A stretch of DNA of 64,000 nucleotides, taken from DAITBA01 sp036824005. GTDB taxonomy: Bacteria > Pseudomonadota > Gammaproteobacteria > Burkholderiales > Rhodocyclaceae. Of this stretch, positions 52,760 to 61,598 are shown piece after piece (the stretch's first letter is position 1; the number at the start of each line of letters is the position of its first letter). The notes under the pieces were generated by a model, which was given only the letters and a program-made list of their open reading frames with translations, was not told where the DNA came from and did no database searches. The position numbers were made by a program, and so were the translations under genes. The stretch spans positions 1 through 64,000 of the forward strand of contig DAITBA010000008.1 in the NCBI GenBank assembly GCA_036824005.1, in the 5' to 3' direction.

Positions 52760-53060
52760 GAAGACGCCCCAGGACGCGGTTGCGCTGACTTGGCAGATGA
52801 CGATTTCGCGCGAGGAATTCCTGCGCTGTCTGCCGGCGGCCGTTGATTTCGTTCCCTTCCAGGTTGTCGGCAACTCGATTGAAAATGGCGATACCGGTCG
52901 CGGCTGGCAAATGGAGCTGGTCGCGCTGCCGGATCAGTGCATCGGCGCGCTGAAATTGCAGCGGCACAGCGTAAAATTTCGCTTTGTCGGGTACTCCTCG
53001 GAAGAGGTGAGTGCGTTTATGTCACGTGTGGAGGTCTACTTTCGGCGTGGCGGTGGTTGA
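52752..53060 (+). CDS. small conserved aor-operon protein of unknown function
   Basis: A 102-residue cytoplasmic protein starting at GTG 52752 inside the end of the MoaD-like gene. It has no membrane segment or Cys motif; mixed alpha/beta composition, with basic C-terminal helix/strand (SRVEVYFRRGGG). It ends in three glycines, but the preceding residues are not MoaD-like. Tight coupling suggests help in AOR maturation, and it corresponds in place to the last gene of the Aromatoleum aor operon; I cannot confirm homology. Confidence 0.65.
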   Translation: MVEKTPQDAVALTWQMTISREEFLRCLPAAVDFVPFQVVGNSIENGDTGRGWQMELVALPDQCIGALKLQRHSVKFRFVGYSSEEVSAFMSRVEVYFRRGGG

Positions 53061-53076
53061 TCTGTTAGAATGGAAC

Positions 53077-53176
53077 GTGGCGGGTCTCCCCGCATTGCGG
53101 CGCGGTGAACCTGGTCAGGTCCGGAAGGAAGCAGCCACAGCTGCTAACTGCAAGTGCCGGGGGTCAGGCTCGCCAC
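53077..53176 (+). ncRNA. ffs: small SRP RNA (4.5S)
   Basis: The conserved apical domain GTCAGGTCCGGAAGGAAGCA followed by GCC is present, with the tetraloop region and asymmetric loop on the 3' side (AAGTGCCGGG). The ends pair: GTGGCG at 53077 with CGCCAC at 53176. About 100 nt, typical of bacterial signal recognition particle RNA. It starts 16 bases after the last aor gene. Confidence 0.95.
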
Positions 53177-53387
53177 CTTTCCTTCCCTCGAATTGAGCCT
53201 TCTTGGTACCTCTTTTCGCGCTTTTGTGCGGAGCGTGTCGAGCCGTAATTTGCATTGAACCATCAGCAATGAAGATGAGAACGCGCGCCTACGGGCGGCA
53301 AGGGGGGATGGATTGTGCCGTTTTTTGACCATGCTGGCATTTGCTGCCGGCGACTCTTCACCCACTAATCAGCTAGGAGAACTAAGA

Positions 53388-53675
53388 ATGAGCAAGTTCC
53401 AGAACCTCGTTGCCATTGGCATTGTCGTCGTCGCTGCTGGCGCAACCGCCGTTGCAGCCGCGCAGGATGGTATGGGCGCAATGTCCGGCCGGGGAACCTT
53501 GAAAGGCGGTGGCCAGTATGAGAACAAGCTGGACCAGTCCGGCATGAGCGGCATGTCCGGCATGGCGGGCACGCACGCTGGCACGACCATGGGGCCGGGC
53601 GCCTCTTCGGACAATACCGCTGCCAAGGGCAAGAAGAAGGCCAAGAAGGCGGCCAAGCAGCAAGGCATGCAGTAG
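53388..53675 (+). CDS. small exported Met/Gly-rich protein with Lys-rich tail
   Basis: A 95-residue protein, ATG 53388 after AGGAGA. Signal peptide about residues 1-24 (NLVAIGIVVVAAGATAVAAA). The mature part has Met-Ser-Gly repeats (GMSGMSGMAG) and ends in a Lys/Ala-rich tail (KGKKKAKKAAKQQGMQ). Met-rich motifs often bind copper; the basic tail could bind nucleic acid or envelope polyanions. No family recognised. It is bounded by the SRP RNA and its own terminator hairpin, so probably a single-gene transcript. Confidence 0.7.
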   Translation: MSKFQNLVAIGIVVVAAGATAVAAAQDGMGAMSGRGTLKGGGQYENKLDQSGMSGMSGMAGTHAGTTMGPGASSDNTAAKGKKKAKKAAKQQGMQ

Positions 53676-53700
53676 TAGCTGCTTCACTCCCAACCCCAAC

Positions 53701-53726
53701 CGGGAGCGGACGCTGCTCCGCTCCCG
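53701..53726 (+). terminator. terminator-like hairpin after Met-rich gene
   Basis: CGGGAGCGGA (53701-53710) pairs with TCCGCTCCCG (53717-53726), a perfect 10-bp stem 25 bases after the stop. The T-run is weak (ACTTCCCTTC). Confidence 0.65.
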
Positions 53727-54111
53727 ACTTCCCTTCGAGTCTTCCTGTCCTCCTGGCATCAAGCCCCATCCCGCGCTGGTATACACCTGATCGGTACGAT
53801 GGGTGGCGCCGGGGTCGTGTCCCGCGAGTTCGTCGCGCAACGTAGCCAAGCAAGCGTCGGTGGTGCGGCCAGGAACATCGAAGGCCGCAACAAGACGCGA
53901 CGCTGCGCACGACCTGGTCGCGCAAGCAACGGGCACGGCGACCGCGCGGATATGGCGCCGGCCCAGGCCCGCCGGAGGCGTGACGTGCGGCCGCCGCGCG
54001 CATGCCAGGCATGGCATTGACGATCGGCATTTCTGTGCCCTGATTGGCGGAATGCAATGATGGCTCGCACCCCGTGCCGACCTGCCACGTCTTGTTTGCT
54101 AGAATCCGCGA
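53727..54111. other. 385-base intergenic stretch before dnaX
   Basis: No credible gene on either strand. The only signal seen is the dnaX promoter at its right end (TGCTAGAAT at 54097-54105). Confidence 0.4.
54097..54105 (+). promoter_or_regulatory. extended -10 of dnaX
   Basis: TGCTAGAAT ends only six bases before the dnaX ATG, so transcription from it would start at about the A of the start codon. No Shine-Dalgarno sequence lies between. Confidence 0.4.
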
Positions 54112-55755
54112 ATGAGTTACCAAGTTCTGGCACGCAAGTGGCGGCCGCGATCCTTTGCGACCCTGGTGGGACAGGAACACGTCGTCAAGGCATTGTCCCA
54201 TGCGCTTGAGCAGCAGCGACTGCACCATGCCTATTTGTTCACCGGGACGCGCGGTGTCGGCAAGACGACCCTGGCGCGGATTCTCGCCAAGGCGCTGAAC
54301 TGCGAGTCCGGTGTGACGGCGCAGCCCTGTGGCGTTTGCAGCGCTTGCACCGAGATCGACAACGGACGCTTCGTGGACCTGCTGGAGGTGGATGCAGCTA
54401 CGAATACCCGCGTGGATGAGATGCGGCAGTTGCTGGAGAACGCTGCCTATGCGCCGACCCGCGGCCGCTTCAAGGTCTACGTCATCGACGAGGTGCACAT
54501 GCTGTCGAACTCGGCCTTCAATGCCATGCTGAAGACGCTGGAGGAGCCGCCGGAGCACATCAAGTTCATCCTCGCCACAACCGATCCGCAGAAAATTCCG
54601 GTGACGGTGTTGAGTCGGTGCCTGCAGTTCAATCTGAAGCAGATGCCGCCGCAGCACATCGTCGATCATCTGTCCCACATCCTGACCCAGGAGAGCGTGC
54701 CGTTCGAGGTGCCCGCCCTGCGCCATCTGGCCAAAGCGGCCGCAGGCAGCATGCGCGATGCGCTGTCGCTGCTCGATCAGGCCATTGCCCACGGCGCCGG
54801 GCACGTGGAAGAGGCGGCAGTGCGCGAGATGCTCGGCACCGTCGGCGAGGACCATCTCTACGCAGCGCTTGATGCGCTGGCTACCGGCGATCTGGACGCG
54901 TTGCTGGCGGTGGCGAAAGCGATGGACGAGCGCGGTCTTTCGTTCGATTCGGCGTTGCAGGAGCTGGCCACGCTCACCCATCGGGTCGCGCTGATGCAGA
55001 TGGCGCCCCAAGGCATCGCCGACGAGGCCGAGCGCAAACGGCTGGAACCCTACGCACGGGCGTTGGATGCCGAGTTTCTGCAGCTCGCCTATCAGATCCT
55101 CATTCACGGTCGTGGTGACCTGCCGCTCGCGCCGGACGAATATGCCGGCTTCAGCATGACGCTGCTGCGCCTGTTCGCCTTCCGGCCAGAGACGCCTGTG
55201 GCGTTCGGCGTCCCGGCGGGTACCGCCGCAAAGCCTGTCGGGGCTCCCAGGCGCGTTCACGCGGTCGAGGCGAGCGCAGCGCCGCAAGCCGTTGCGCCGG
55301 TCGCGGTGACACAGCCTGCGGCCGCGGCGGAAGCTGCCGCAAATGGCGCCGAGGCTGGTCCCGGTGCCGAGCCGGCCCGCACAGACGACTGGCACGAACT
55401 GCTCGGACGGCTGCGACTCGGCGGGATGGTGCGCGAGCTGGCCCACCACTGCGAGTTGGTGGCCAACAGCACGACGACGATCACCCTGCGTCTGAGCCAA
55501 GCGCATCGCTCGCTGCTGAACAAGACTTTGCAGGACAAACTGCAGACGGAGCTTCAAACGCAGCTGCGCCGGCCGATCAAACTCGCCATCGAGATCGGCG
55601 AGCCGGTCGGCGAGACGCCGGCTGACCGTGCGCGCACGGTGCAACAGGAACGCCACGAGCGGGCGGTGGCGGCCTTGGAGCAGGACGGCTTCGTGCGCGA
55701 CGTCATCGACATGTTCGACGCCACCCTCAATGAGTCGTCGATAAAGCCGGTCTAG
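54112..55755 (+). CDS. dnaX: DNA polymerase III subunits gamma/tau
   Basis: A 547-residue clamp-loader ATPase. Start MSYQVLARKWRPRSF is the conserved N-terminus. Walker A is GTRGVGKTT (about residue 45), four Cys of the zinc module lie in LNCES and CGVCSAC (about 63-80), Walker B/SRC region YVIDEVHMLS and VLSRCLQF follow. The tau-specific C-terminal domain after an Ala-rich linker (about residues 365-420) binds polymerase and helicase. No slippery A-rich heptamer is seen that would make a short gamma form. It heads the classical dnaX-ybaB-recR group. Confidence 0.96.
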   Translation: MSYQVLARKWRPRSFATLVGQEHVVKALSHALEQQRLHHAYLFTGTRGVGKTTLARILAKALNCESGVTAQPCGVCSACTEIDNGRFVDLLEVDAATNTRVDEMRQLLENAAYAPTRGRFKVYVIDEVHMLSNSAFNAMLKTLEEPPEHIKFILATTDPQKIPVTVLSRCLQFNLKQMPPQHIVDHLSHILTQESVPFEVPALRHLAKAAAGSMRDALSLLDQAIAHGAGHVEEAAVREMLGTVGEDHLYAALDALATGDLDALLAVAKAMDERGLSFDSALQELATLTHRVALMQMAPQGIADEAERKRLEPYARALDAEFLQLAYQILIHGRGDLPLAPDEYAGFSMTLLRLFAFRPETPVAFGVPAGTAAKPVGAPRRVHAVEASAAPQAVAPVAVTQPAAAAEAAANGAEAGPGAEPARTDDWHELLGRLRLGGMVRELAHHCELVANSTTTITLRLSQAHRSLLNKTLQDKLQTELQTQLRRPIKLAIEIGEPVGETPADRARTVQQERHERAVAALEQDGFVRDVIDMFDATLNESSIKPV

Positions 55756-55813
55756 GACAGGCCTAAACAGCCACTTACTTTCGAGGGTCGCCAGACCCGC
55801 AAGGAGAGAACCC

Positions 55814-56143
55814 ATGATGAACAAGGGTGGAATTGCAGCGCTGATGAAGCAGGCGCAGCAGATGCAGGAGCGAATGGTCAAGGCGCAGGAGGAGCTTGGC
55901 TCGATCGAGGTCGAGGGCCAGTCGGGCGCCGGAATGGTTAAGGTGGTCATGACCTGCAAGCACGACGTGCGCCGCGTCCACATTGATCCGTCGCTGCTGG
56001 GCGATGACAAAGAGATGCTGGAGGATTTGCTGGCGGCGGCGGTGAACGACGCCGTGCGCCGTGTCGAGACGACGGTACAGGAGAAGATGGCTGGTTTTAC
56101 GGCCGGTCTGCAGCTGCCGCCGGGAATGAAATTGCCGTTCTGA
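55814..56143 (+). CDS. ybaB: YbaB/EbfC nucleoid-associated protein
   Basis: A 109-residue DNA-binding protein of the YbaB/EbfC family. The N-terminal helix (LMKQAQQMQERMVKAQEELG) and the domain VKVVMTCKHDVRRVHIDPSLL are typical. It forms tweezer-like dimers on DNA. It lies between dnaX and recR as in most proteobacteria. Confidence 0.95.
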   Translation: MMNKGGIAALMKQAQQMQERMVKAQEELGSIEVEGQSGAGMVKVVMTCKHDVRRVHIDPSLLGDDKEMLEDLLAAAVNDAVRRVETTVQEKMAGFTAGLQLPPGMKLPF

Positions 56144-56215
56144 GGCGTGTGAGGCGCCTGGGGCATTCTTCCTCGGCAAATCGATGCTCACTGCAGACCG
56201 CCTAGGCTCTCGCCG

Positions 56216-56809
56216 ATGACTCCGTCGACGCTCGACGAACTGATCGAGGCGCTGCGCTGCTTGCCGGGTGTCGGGCCCAAGTCGGCGCAGCGCATGGCCT
56301 ATCACCTTCTGCAACGTGATCACCCCGGGGCGGCGCGCCTGTCGCGCGCGCTCGACCAGGCGCTGCAGAAGATCCACCACTGCGCGCGTTGCAATACGTT
56401 CACCGAGGCGGAAATCTGTGAGCGCTGCGCTTCGGGCAAACGCAATCCGGCTCTGCTGTGCGTGGTCGAGACGCCGGCGGATCTCAACATGATGGAGCAG
56501 ACCCATGCCTACGGCGGCATGTATTACGTGCTCATGGGACACATCTCGCCTCTCGACGGCGTGGGGCCACGGGAGCTGCGGCTGGAGAAACTGCTCGCGC
56601 GGGCATCGGACGGCGTGGTGCGGGAAGTCGTCATCGCCACGAACTTCACCAACGAAGGCGAAGCGACAGCCCACTATATCGGCGAGATGCTCCGTGCTCG
56701 CAACGTCCTCGTCAGCCGCATCGCGCGGGGCTTGCCGGTTGGCGGTGAACTCGAGCACACCGACACCGGCACGATCGCCCAGGCGCTGGTCGAGCGTCGG
56801 CCGGTCTAG
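56216..56809 (+). CDS. recR: recombination protein RecR
   Basis: A 197-residue RecR. An N-terminal helix-hairpin-helix (LPGVGPKSAQRMAYHLL), a four-Cys zinc finger (CARCNTFTEAEICERCAS) and a Toprim domain (LLCVVETPADLNMMEQT) are visible. With RecF and RecO it loads RecA on gapped DNA. 72 bases after ybaB. Confidence 0.97.
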   Translation: MTPSTLDELIEALRCLPGVGPKSAQRMAYHLLQRDHPGAARLSRALDQALQKIHHCARCNTFTEAEICERCASGKRNPALLCVVETPADLNMMEQTHAYGGMYYVLMGHISPLDGVGPRELRLEKLLARASDGVVREVVIATNFTNEGEATAHYIGEMLRARNVLVSRIARGLPVGGELEHTDTGTIAQALVERRPV

Positions 56810-56883
56810 CCATGCGAACGGCATGAGTCGGGCTGACGCCGACTAAATCCTGATCACATTCGGCGAAGGGGAGTCGCACGTCC

Positions 56884-58089
56884 ATGAGTGTCAAGCCGCT
56901 GCAGGGGCTGAAAGTCGTCGAACTCGGTACCCTCATCGCCGGACCGTTTGCAGCGCGCGTCCTGGCCGAGTTCGGCGCCGAAGTGGTCAAAGTGGAATCG
57001 CCCGACGGCGGCGATCCCCTGCGCAAGTGGCGCAAGCTCTACGAGGGGACGTCACTGTGGTGGTACGTGCAGGCGCGCAACAAGAAGTCGGTGACGGTCA
57101 ACCTCAAGCACCCGGACGGTTGTGATATCGTGCGCCGCTTGGCCCGTGAGGCAGATGTGGTGGTGGAGAACTTCCGGCCCGGTGTGCTGGAAAAGCTCGG
57201 GCTGGGCTGGGAGGCGCTGAAGGTAGAAAATCCGAGCCTGGTCATGGTTCGCCTTTCCGGGTTCGGACAGACCGGCCCCATGGCTCACCAGCCCGGCTTC
57301 GGCGCCATCGGCGAGTCCATGGGCGGGCTACGCTACGTGACGGGGTTTCCCGATCGCGCACCGGTCAAAACGGGCGTGTCCATCGGCGATTCCATTGCCG
57401 CGCTATGGGGCGTGATTGGCGCGCTCATTGCCTTGCATCATCGCGATGCGACCGGCGGCAAGGGCCGAGGCCAAGGTCAATTGGTGGACGTGGCCCTGTA
57501 CGAGGCGGTGTTCGCCATGATGGAGAGCCTGGTGCCGGAATTCGACGCCTGCGGCTTCGTGCGCGAGCGCACCGGCAACATCATGCCCGGCATCACACCC
57601 TCCAACACCCACACGACGCGCGACGGCAAGCATGTCATCATCGGCGGAAACGGCGATGCGATTTTCAAGCGCCTGATGCACGCCATCGGCCGTCCCGATC
57701 TGGCCGAGGACCCGGGGCTGGCCGACAATGCCGGACGCGATGCCCGCCGCGACGAGTTATATCGCGTTATCGACGAATGGACGGCACGCCACGATGCGGA
57801 GCACGTGCTGCGCGCCCTTGCCGCTGCCGAGGTTCCGTCGAGTCCCATCTATTCTGTCGCCGACATGTTTGCCGATCCGCAATTCCTCGCGCGCCAGATG
57901 ATCGAAGCCGTGCGGCTGAGGGACGGCAGGCAGCTCCACATTCCCGGCATCGTGCCGAGGCTCTCTCTGACGCCTGGCGGCACCGACTGGCCAGGCCCCG
58001 AGCTGGGCGAGCATACCGACGGCGTTCTCTCGGATCTCGGGTTTTCTTCCATAGAGATCAAACTGTTGCGCGAAAGTGGGGCCATCTGA
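56884..58089 (+). CDS. class III CoA-transferase (CaiB/BaiF family)
   Basis: A 401-residue CoA-transferase. The N-terminal GLKVVELGTLIAGPFAARVL and VVKVESPDGGDP segments are hallmarks; the catalytic aspartate is Asp169 in GVSIGDSIA, at the same position as in formyl-CoA transferase. It moves CoA between carboxylic acids by a covalent Asp intermediate. Its substrates are unknown; it could activate an acid for the pathway at 19.5-22.3 kb, though it is far away. It stands alone between recR and petA. Confidence 0.9.
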   Translation: MSVKPLQGLKVVELGTLIAGPFAARVLAEFGAEVVKVESPDGGDPLRKWRKLYEGTSLWWYVQARNKKSVTVNLKHPDGCDIVRRLAREADVVVENFRPGVLEKLGLGWEALKVENPSLVMVRLSGFGQTGPMAHQPGFGAIGESMGGLRYVTGFPDRAPVKTGVSIGDSIAALWGVIGALIALHHRDATGGKGRGQGQLVDVALYEAVFAMMESLVPEFDACGFVRERTGNIMPGITPSNTHTTRDGKHVIIGGNGDAIFKRLMHAIGRPDLAEDPGLADNAGRDARRDELYRVIDEWTARHDAEHVLRALAAAEVPSSPIYSVADMFADPQFLARQMIEAVRLRDGRQLHIPGIVPRLSLTPGGTDWPGPELGEHTDGVLSDLGFSSIEIKLLRESGAI

Positions 58090-58144
58090 GCAGCGTGTGA
58101 CGCGGCGTCGCGCGGCGCACCATAAGCAGGGGCGAGGCAAGGCT

Positions 58145-58173
58145 TTAATCCGCCCCATGGTTTTCGGTATAAT
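58145..58173 (+). promoter_or_regulatory. sigma-70 promoter of petABC
   Basis: TATAAT at 58168-58173 with a weak -35 (TTAATC, 58145-58150) at 17-base spacing, 42 bases before the petA ATG. Confidence 0.55.
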
Positions 58174-58215
58174 TTCACGGTTTTTACCCTCAACAGTTAT
58201 TCCGGGGTTTCGGCT

Positions 58216-58809
58216 ATGAGTCAGGATGAGAACGTGGACGGCAGCAGGCGCAATCTGCTCGTGGCCACGGCAGCTGCCGGCGGTGTGGCCGGCATTGCCA
58301 CGCTGGTGCCGCTTGTTGCCAGCATGAGCCCGTCCGAGCGCGCCAAGGCGGCAGGCGCGCCGGTTGAGGTGGATGTCGGTGCGTTGGCGCCCGGCGAGAT
58401 GCAGGTGGTGGAATGGCGTGGCAAGCCCGTGTGGATCGTCCGCCGCACCAAGGAGATGCTGGATTCGCTGACGAAGACGGCGAGTGAAGTCAGCGATCCC
58501 AAGTCGGACAAACCGATGCAGCCCGAATACGCCAAAAACGAGTTTCGGTCGATCAAGCCCGAATATCTCGTCATGGTCGGGATCTGCACCCATTTGGGCT
58601 GCTCGCCGACCGAGAAGTTCAAGCCCGGCGCCGAAAGCGGGCTCGGCAGCGATTGGCCAGGTGGCTTCATCTGCCCCTGCCACGGTTCGACCTTCGATCT
58701 TGCCGGCCGGGTCTACAAGAACAAGCCGGCGCCAGACAATCTCGAAGTGCCGCCGCACAAGTATCTCGCGGACACCAAGATTCTCATCGGTGAAGACGGA
58801 AAGGCCTGA
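58216..58809 (+). CDS. petA: ubiquinol-cytochrome c reductase iron-sulfur subunit (Rieske)
   Basis: A 197-residue Rieske protein. An N-terminal twin-arginine-type anchor (GSRRNLLVATAAAGG) is followed by the domain with [2Fe-2S] ligands in CTHLGC and CPCHGS. It passes electrons from quinol to cytochrome c1 in complex bc1. First gene of petABC; the next starts 3 bases after its stop. Confidence 0.97.
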   Translation: MSQDENVDGSRRNLLVATAAAGGVAGIATLVPLVASMSPSERAKAAGAPVEVDVGALAPGEMQVVEWRGKPVWIVRRTKEMLDSLTKTASEVSDPKSDKPMQPEYAKNEFRSIKPEYLVMVGICTHLGCSPTEKFKPGAESGLGSDWPGGFICPCHGSTFDLAGRVYKNKPAPDNLEVPPHKYLADTKILIGEDGKA

Positions 58810-58812
58810 TCG

Positions 58813-60099
58813 ATGGCAGCAGAAAAACAAGTGACCACGACCGGCCTGATGGGCTGGATCGACGCGCGGTTCCCGGCGACCAAGATGTACCGGGAGCACC
58901 TGTCGGAGTATTACGCTCCCAAGAATTTCAACTTTTGGTACTTCTTCGGCTCGCTGGCGATGCTGGTGCTGGTGATCCAGATCGTCACCGGGCTGTTCCT
59001 GGCCATGCACTACAAGCCGGATGCATCGCTAAATTCGGCCGGTGTGCCCGTGGCCTTCGCCAGTGTCGAGTACATCATGCGCGACGTGCCCTCGGGCTGG
59101 CTGATCCGCTACCTGCACTCGACGGGCGCCTCCGCCTTTTTCATCGTCGTGTACCTGCATATGTACCGCGGCCTGCTCTATGGCTCCTATCAGAAGCCGC
59201 GGGAGCTGATCTGGATCATCGGCGTGCTCATCTACCTCTGCCTCATGGCCACCGCCTTCTTCGGCTACCTGTTGCCGTGGGGCCAGATGTCGTACTGGGG
59301 CGCTCAGGTGATCGTGAACCTGTTCGATGCCATTCCGCTCATCGGCAAGGACCTGGCGATCTGGATCCGCGGTGACTATGTCATCGGCGATGCCACCCTC
59401 AACCGTTTCTTCGCCTTCCACTTCTTCGTGCCGGCGCTAGTATTGCCGGCACTCGTTGTTCTGCACATCATTGCCCTGCACGAAGTCGGCTCGAACAACC
59501 CGGATGGCATCGAGATCAAGAAGAAGAAGGACCCGGCCACCGGCAAGCCGCTCGACGGCATCCCGTTCCATCCGTACTACACGGTCAAGGACATCGTCGG
59601 CGTGGTTGTCTTCCTGGCCGTGTTCTGCATCGTCGTGTTCTTTACCCCTGAGCTCGGCGGCTACTTCCTTGAGTACAATAATTTCATCCCGGCCGACCCG
59701 CTGAAGACGCCGCCGCATATCGCGCCGGTGTGGTACTTCACGCCGTTCTACTCGGTGCTGCGCGCGAACACGGTGAACTTCCTGTGGATCGACGCCAAGG
59801 TCTGGGGCGTGGTCTTCATGGGCTTGTCGGTGGTAATCTTCGCCTTCCTGCCCTGGCTGGACAGGAGTCCGGTGAAATCCATCCGCTATCGTGGCCCGCT
59901 GTATAAGGGTGCGCTGGCTATATTCATCGTCTCTTTCCTGATCCTCGGCTACCTCGGCATGCTCGCACCGACGCCGGGCCGCACGATCGTCGCCCAGATC
60001 TGCACGGTTCTGTACTTCCTGTTCTTTCTGCTCATGCCCATCTATACGAGTCTGGACAGGTACAAACCCGAACCCGACCGCGTCACCTGGAAACATTGA
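58813..60099 (+). CDS. petB: cytochrome b of the bc1 complex
   Basis: A 428-residue membrane cytochrome b. Eight or so helices; the haem-ligating His pairs are in helices II and IV (STGASAFFIVVYLHMYRG and FFAFHFFVPALVLPALVVLH). The quinol site PEWY-type motif is PVWYFTPFYSVLR. Full-length fused form, as in proteobacteria. Confidence 0.97.
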   Translation: MAAEKQVTTTGLMGWIDARFPATKMYREHLSEYYAPKNFNFWYFFGSLAMLVLVIQIVTGLFLAMHYKPDASLNSAGVPVAFASVEYIMRDVPSGWLIRYLHSTGASAFFIVVYLHMYRGLLYGSYQKPRELIWIIGVLIYLCLMATAFFGYLLPWGQMSYWGAQVIVNLFDAIPLIGKDLAIWIRGDYVIGDATLNRFFAFHFFVPALVLPALVVLHIIALHEVGSNNPDGIEIKKKKDPATGKPLDGIPFHPYYTVKDIVGVVVFLAVFCIVVFFTPELGGYFLEYNNFIPADPLKTPPHIAPVWYFTPFYSVLRANTVNFLWIDAKVWGVVFMGLSVVIFAFLPWLDRSPVKSIRYRGPLYKGALAIFIVSFLILGYLGMLAPTPGRTIVAQICTVLYFLFFLLMPIYTSLDRYKPEPDRVTWKH

Positions 60100-60110
60100 G
60101 CGAGAACACC

Positions 60111-60866
60111 ATGAGATTCCTAAGAACGTTGCTCCTCGCGTTGGCGCTGGCGCCGCTCGCGGCATACGGCTCGGAGGCGGGGATGAGGCTCGACCGCGCG
60201 CCAGACAAAACGCGAGACCTGGCGGCTTTGCAAAATGGCGCCAAGCTTTTCGTCAATTACTGCCTGAACTGCCACGGCGCCAGCTACATGCGCTACAACC
60301 GCCTGCGCGATCTGGGGCTCACGGACCAGCAGATCAAGGACAACCTGATGTTTACCGCGGACAAGGTTGGCGAGCTGATGAAAGTGGCCATCCGTCCAGG
60401 CGAAGCGAAGGAATGGTTCGGCGCGGCGCCGCCCGATTTGACGGTAATTGCCCGTGCCCGCGCCTCCGAGGCCGGCAGCGGTGCGGACTGGCTCTATACC
60501 TACTTGCGCACGTTCTATCGCGACGACAAGCGTCCGACCGGCTGGAACAACCTGCTGTTCGAGAACGTCGGCATGCCGCACGTGCTCTGGCAACTCCAGG
60601 GCGAGCAGGTCGTCGAGGTGGAGAAAGCCAAGGACTCGCACGGTGCGGAAACCGAGCACAAGAAGTTGAAGCTGGAAAAAGCCGGTTCCATGAAGGCTGC
60701 CGAGTACGATGCGGCAGTTGCTGATTTGGTCGCGTTCCTGGTCTACATGGGTGAGCCCGTGGCGGAGACGCGCAAACAGATTGGCATCATCGTCTTGGTG
60801 GTGCTTTCGATCCTGTTCGTGCTCGCCTACGCGCTCAAGCGCAACTACTGGAAAGACGTGCATTAA
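60111..60866 (+). CDS. petC: cytochrome c1
   Basis: A 251-residue cytochrome c1. Signal peptide about residues 1-22; haem motif CLNCHG near residue 50; Met ligand in the later GMPHVLWQL region is typical; C-terminal anchor helix (GIIVLVVLSILFVLAYAL). ATG 60111 preferred over TTG 60096, which overlaps the petB stop. It completes petABC. Confidence 0.97.
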   Translation: MRFLRTLLLALALAPLAAYGSEAGMRLDRAPDKTRDLAALQNGAKLFVNYCLNCHGASYMRYNRLRDLGLTDQQIKDNLMFTADKVGELMKVAIRPGEAKEWFGAAPPDLTVIARARASEAGSGADWLYTYLRTFYRDDKRPTGWNNLLFENVGMPHVLWQLQGEQVVEVEKAKDSHGAETEHKKLKLEKAGSMKAAEYDAAVADLVAFLVYMGEPVAETRKQIGIIVLVVLSILFVLAYALKRNYWKDVH

Positions 60867-60970
60867 TCTGCTGCGTGATGGATATGCAGCTTCTTGGTCA
60901 TCGTGATATCCCGGTTCCTCGCGTTCGTCGCGTGGTGCGCGATGCCGACTATTCCTGGGGCACACATGCC

Positions 60971-61567
60971 ATGATGAATCTGTACTCGGGGACCACGGAT
61001 CCATTCAGTCATCGCTGTCGGATCGTGCTGTATGAGAAAGGCATGGATTTCCAGGTCATCGATGTCGATCTGTTCAACAAGCCCGAAGACATCGCGGTGA
61101 TCAATCCGTACAACAGGGTGCCCGTGCTGGTGGATCGCGATCTCATCCTGTACGAAGCAAACATCATCAACGAGTACATCGACGAGCGCTTTCCCCATCC
61201 GCAACTGATGCCGCCGGATCCCATCCTGCGCGCGCGTTGCCGTCAGCTGCTGTTCACGTTCGAGCAGGAGCTGTTCTCCTACATCGAGCCATTGGAAAAG
61301 AATCTCAAATCGGCCGACAAGGCGCGCATCCACGTGCGCGATCGACTTACCGAGCTGGCGCCCATCTTCACCAAGCAGAAGTACATGCTGGGCGAAGAGT
61401 TCTCGATGCTCGACGTGGCAATCGCACCGCTGTTGTGGCGCCTCGGCCACTACGGCATAGAGTTGCCGAAGCAGGCCGCGCCGCTCATGAAGTATGCCGA
61501 AAGAATTTTCAGCCGTCAGGGCTTCATCGATGCGCTGACACCCTCGGAAAAAGTGATGCGCCGCTGA
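60971..61567 (+). CDS. sspA: stringent starvation protein A (SspA)
   Basis: A 198-residue glutathione-S-transferase-fold regulator. The N-terminal thioredoxin-like half has LYSGTTDPFSHRCRIVLYEK and NPYNRVPVLVDRDLILYE; the C-terminal helical half follows. SspA binds RNA polymerase. The start is ATG 60971 or 60974. It lies downstream of petABC, a betaproteobacterial order. Confidence 0.95.
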   Translation: MMNLYSGTTDPFSHRCRIVLYEKGMDFQVIDVDLFNKPEDIAVINPYNRVPVLVDRDLILYEANIINEYIDERFPHPQLMPPDPILRARCRQLLFTFEQELFSYIEPLEKNLKSADKARIHVRDRLTELAPIFTKQKYMLGEEFSMLDVAIAPLLWRLGHYGIELPKQAAPLMKYAERIFSRQGFIDALTPSEKVMRR

Positions 61568-61598
61568 GGCGCGCGCTGTATCCACCGTCATCGCCGGC

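Noticed and set aside
54112..55755. Programmed frameshift in dnaX
   Set aside because: No A-rich slippery heptamer followed by a stem was seen in the linker region.
53365..56166. 933-codon minus-strand frame across dnaX and ybaB
   Set aside because: It spans several well-known genes in antisense and has no recognisable domain.
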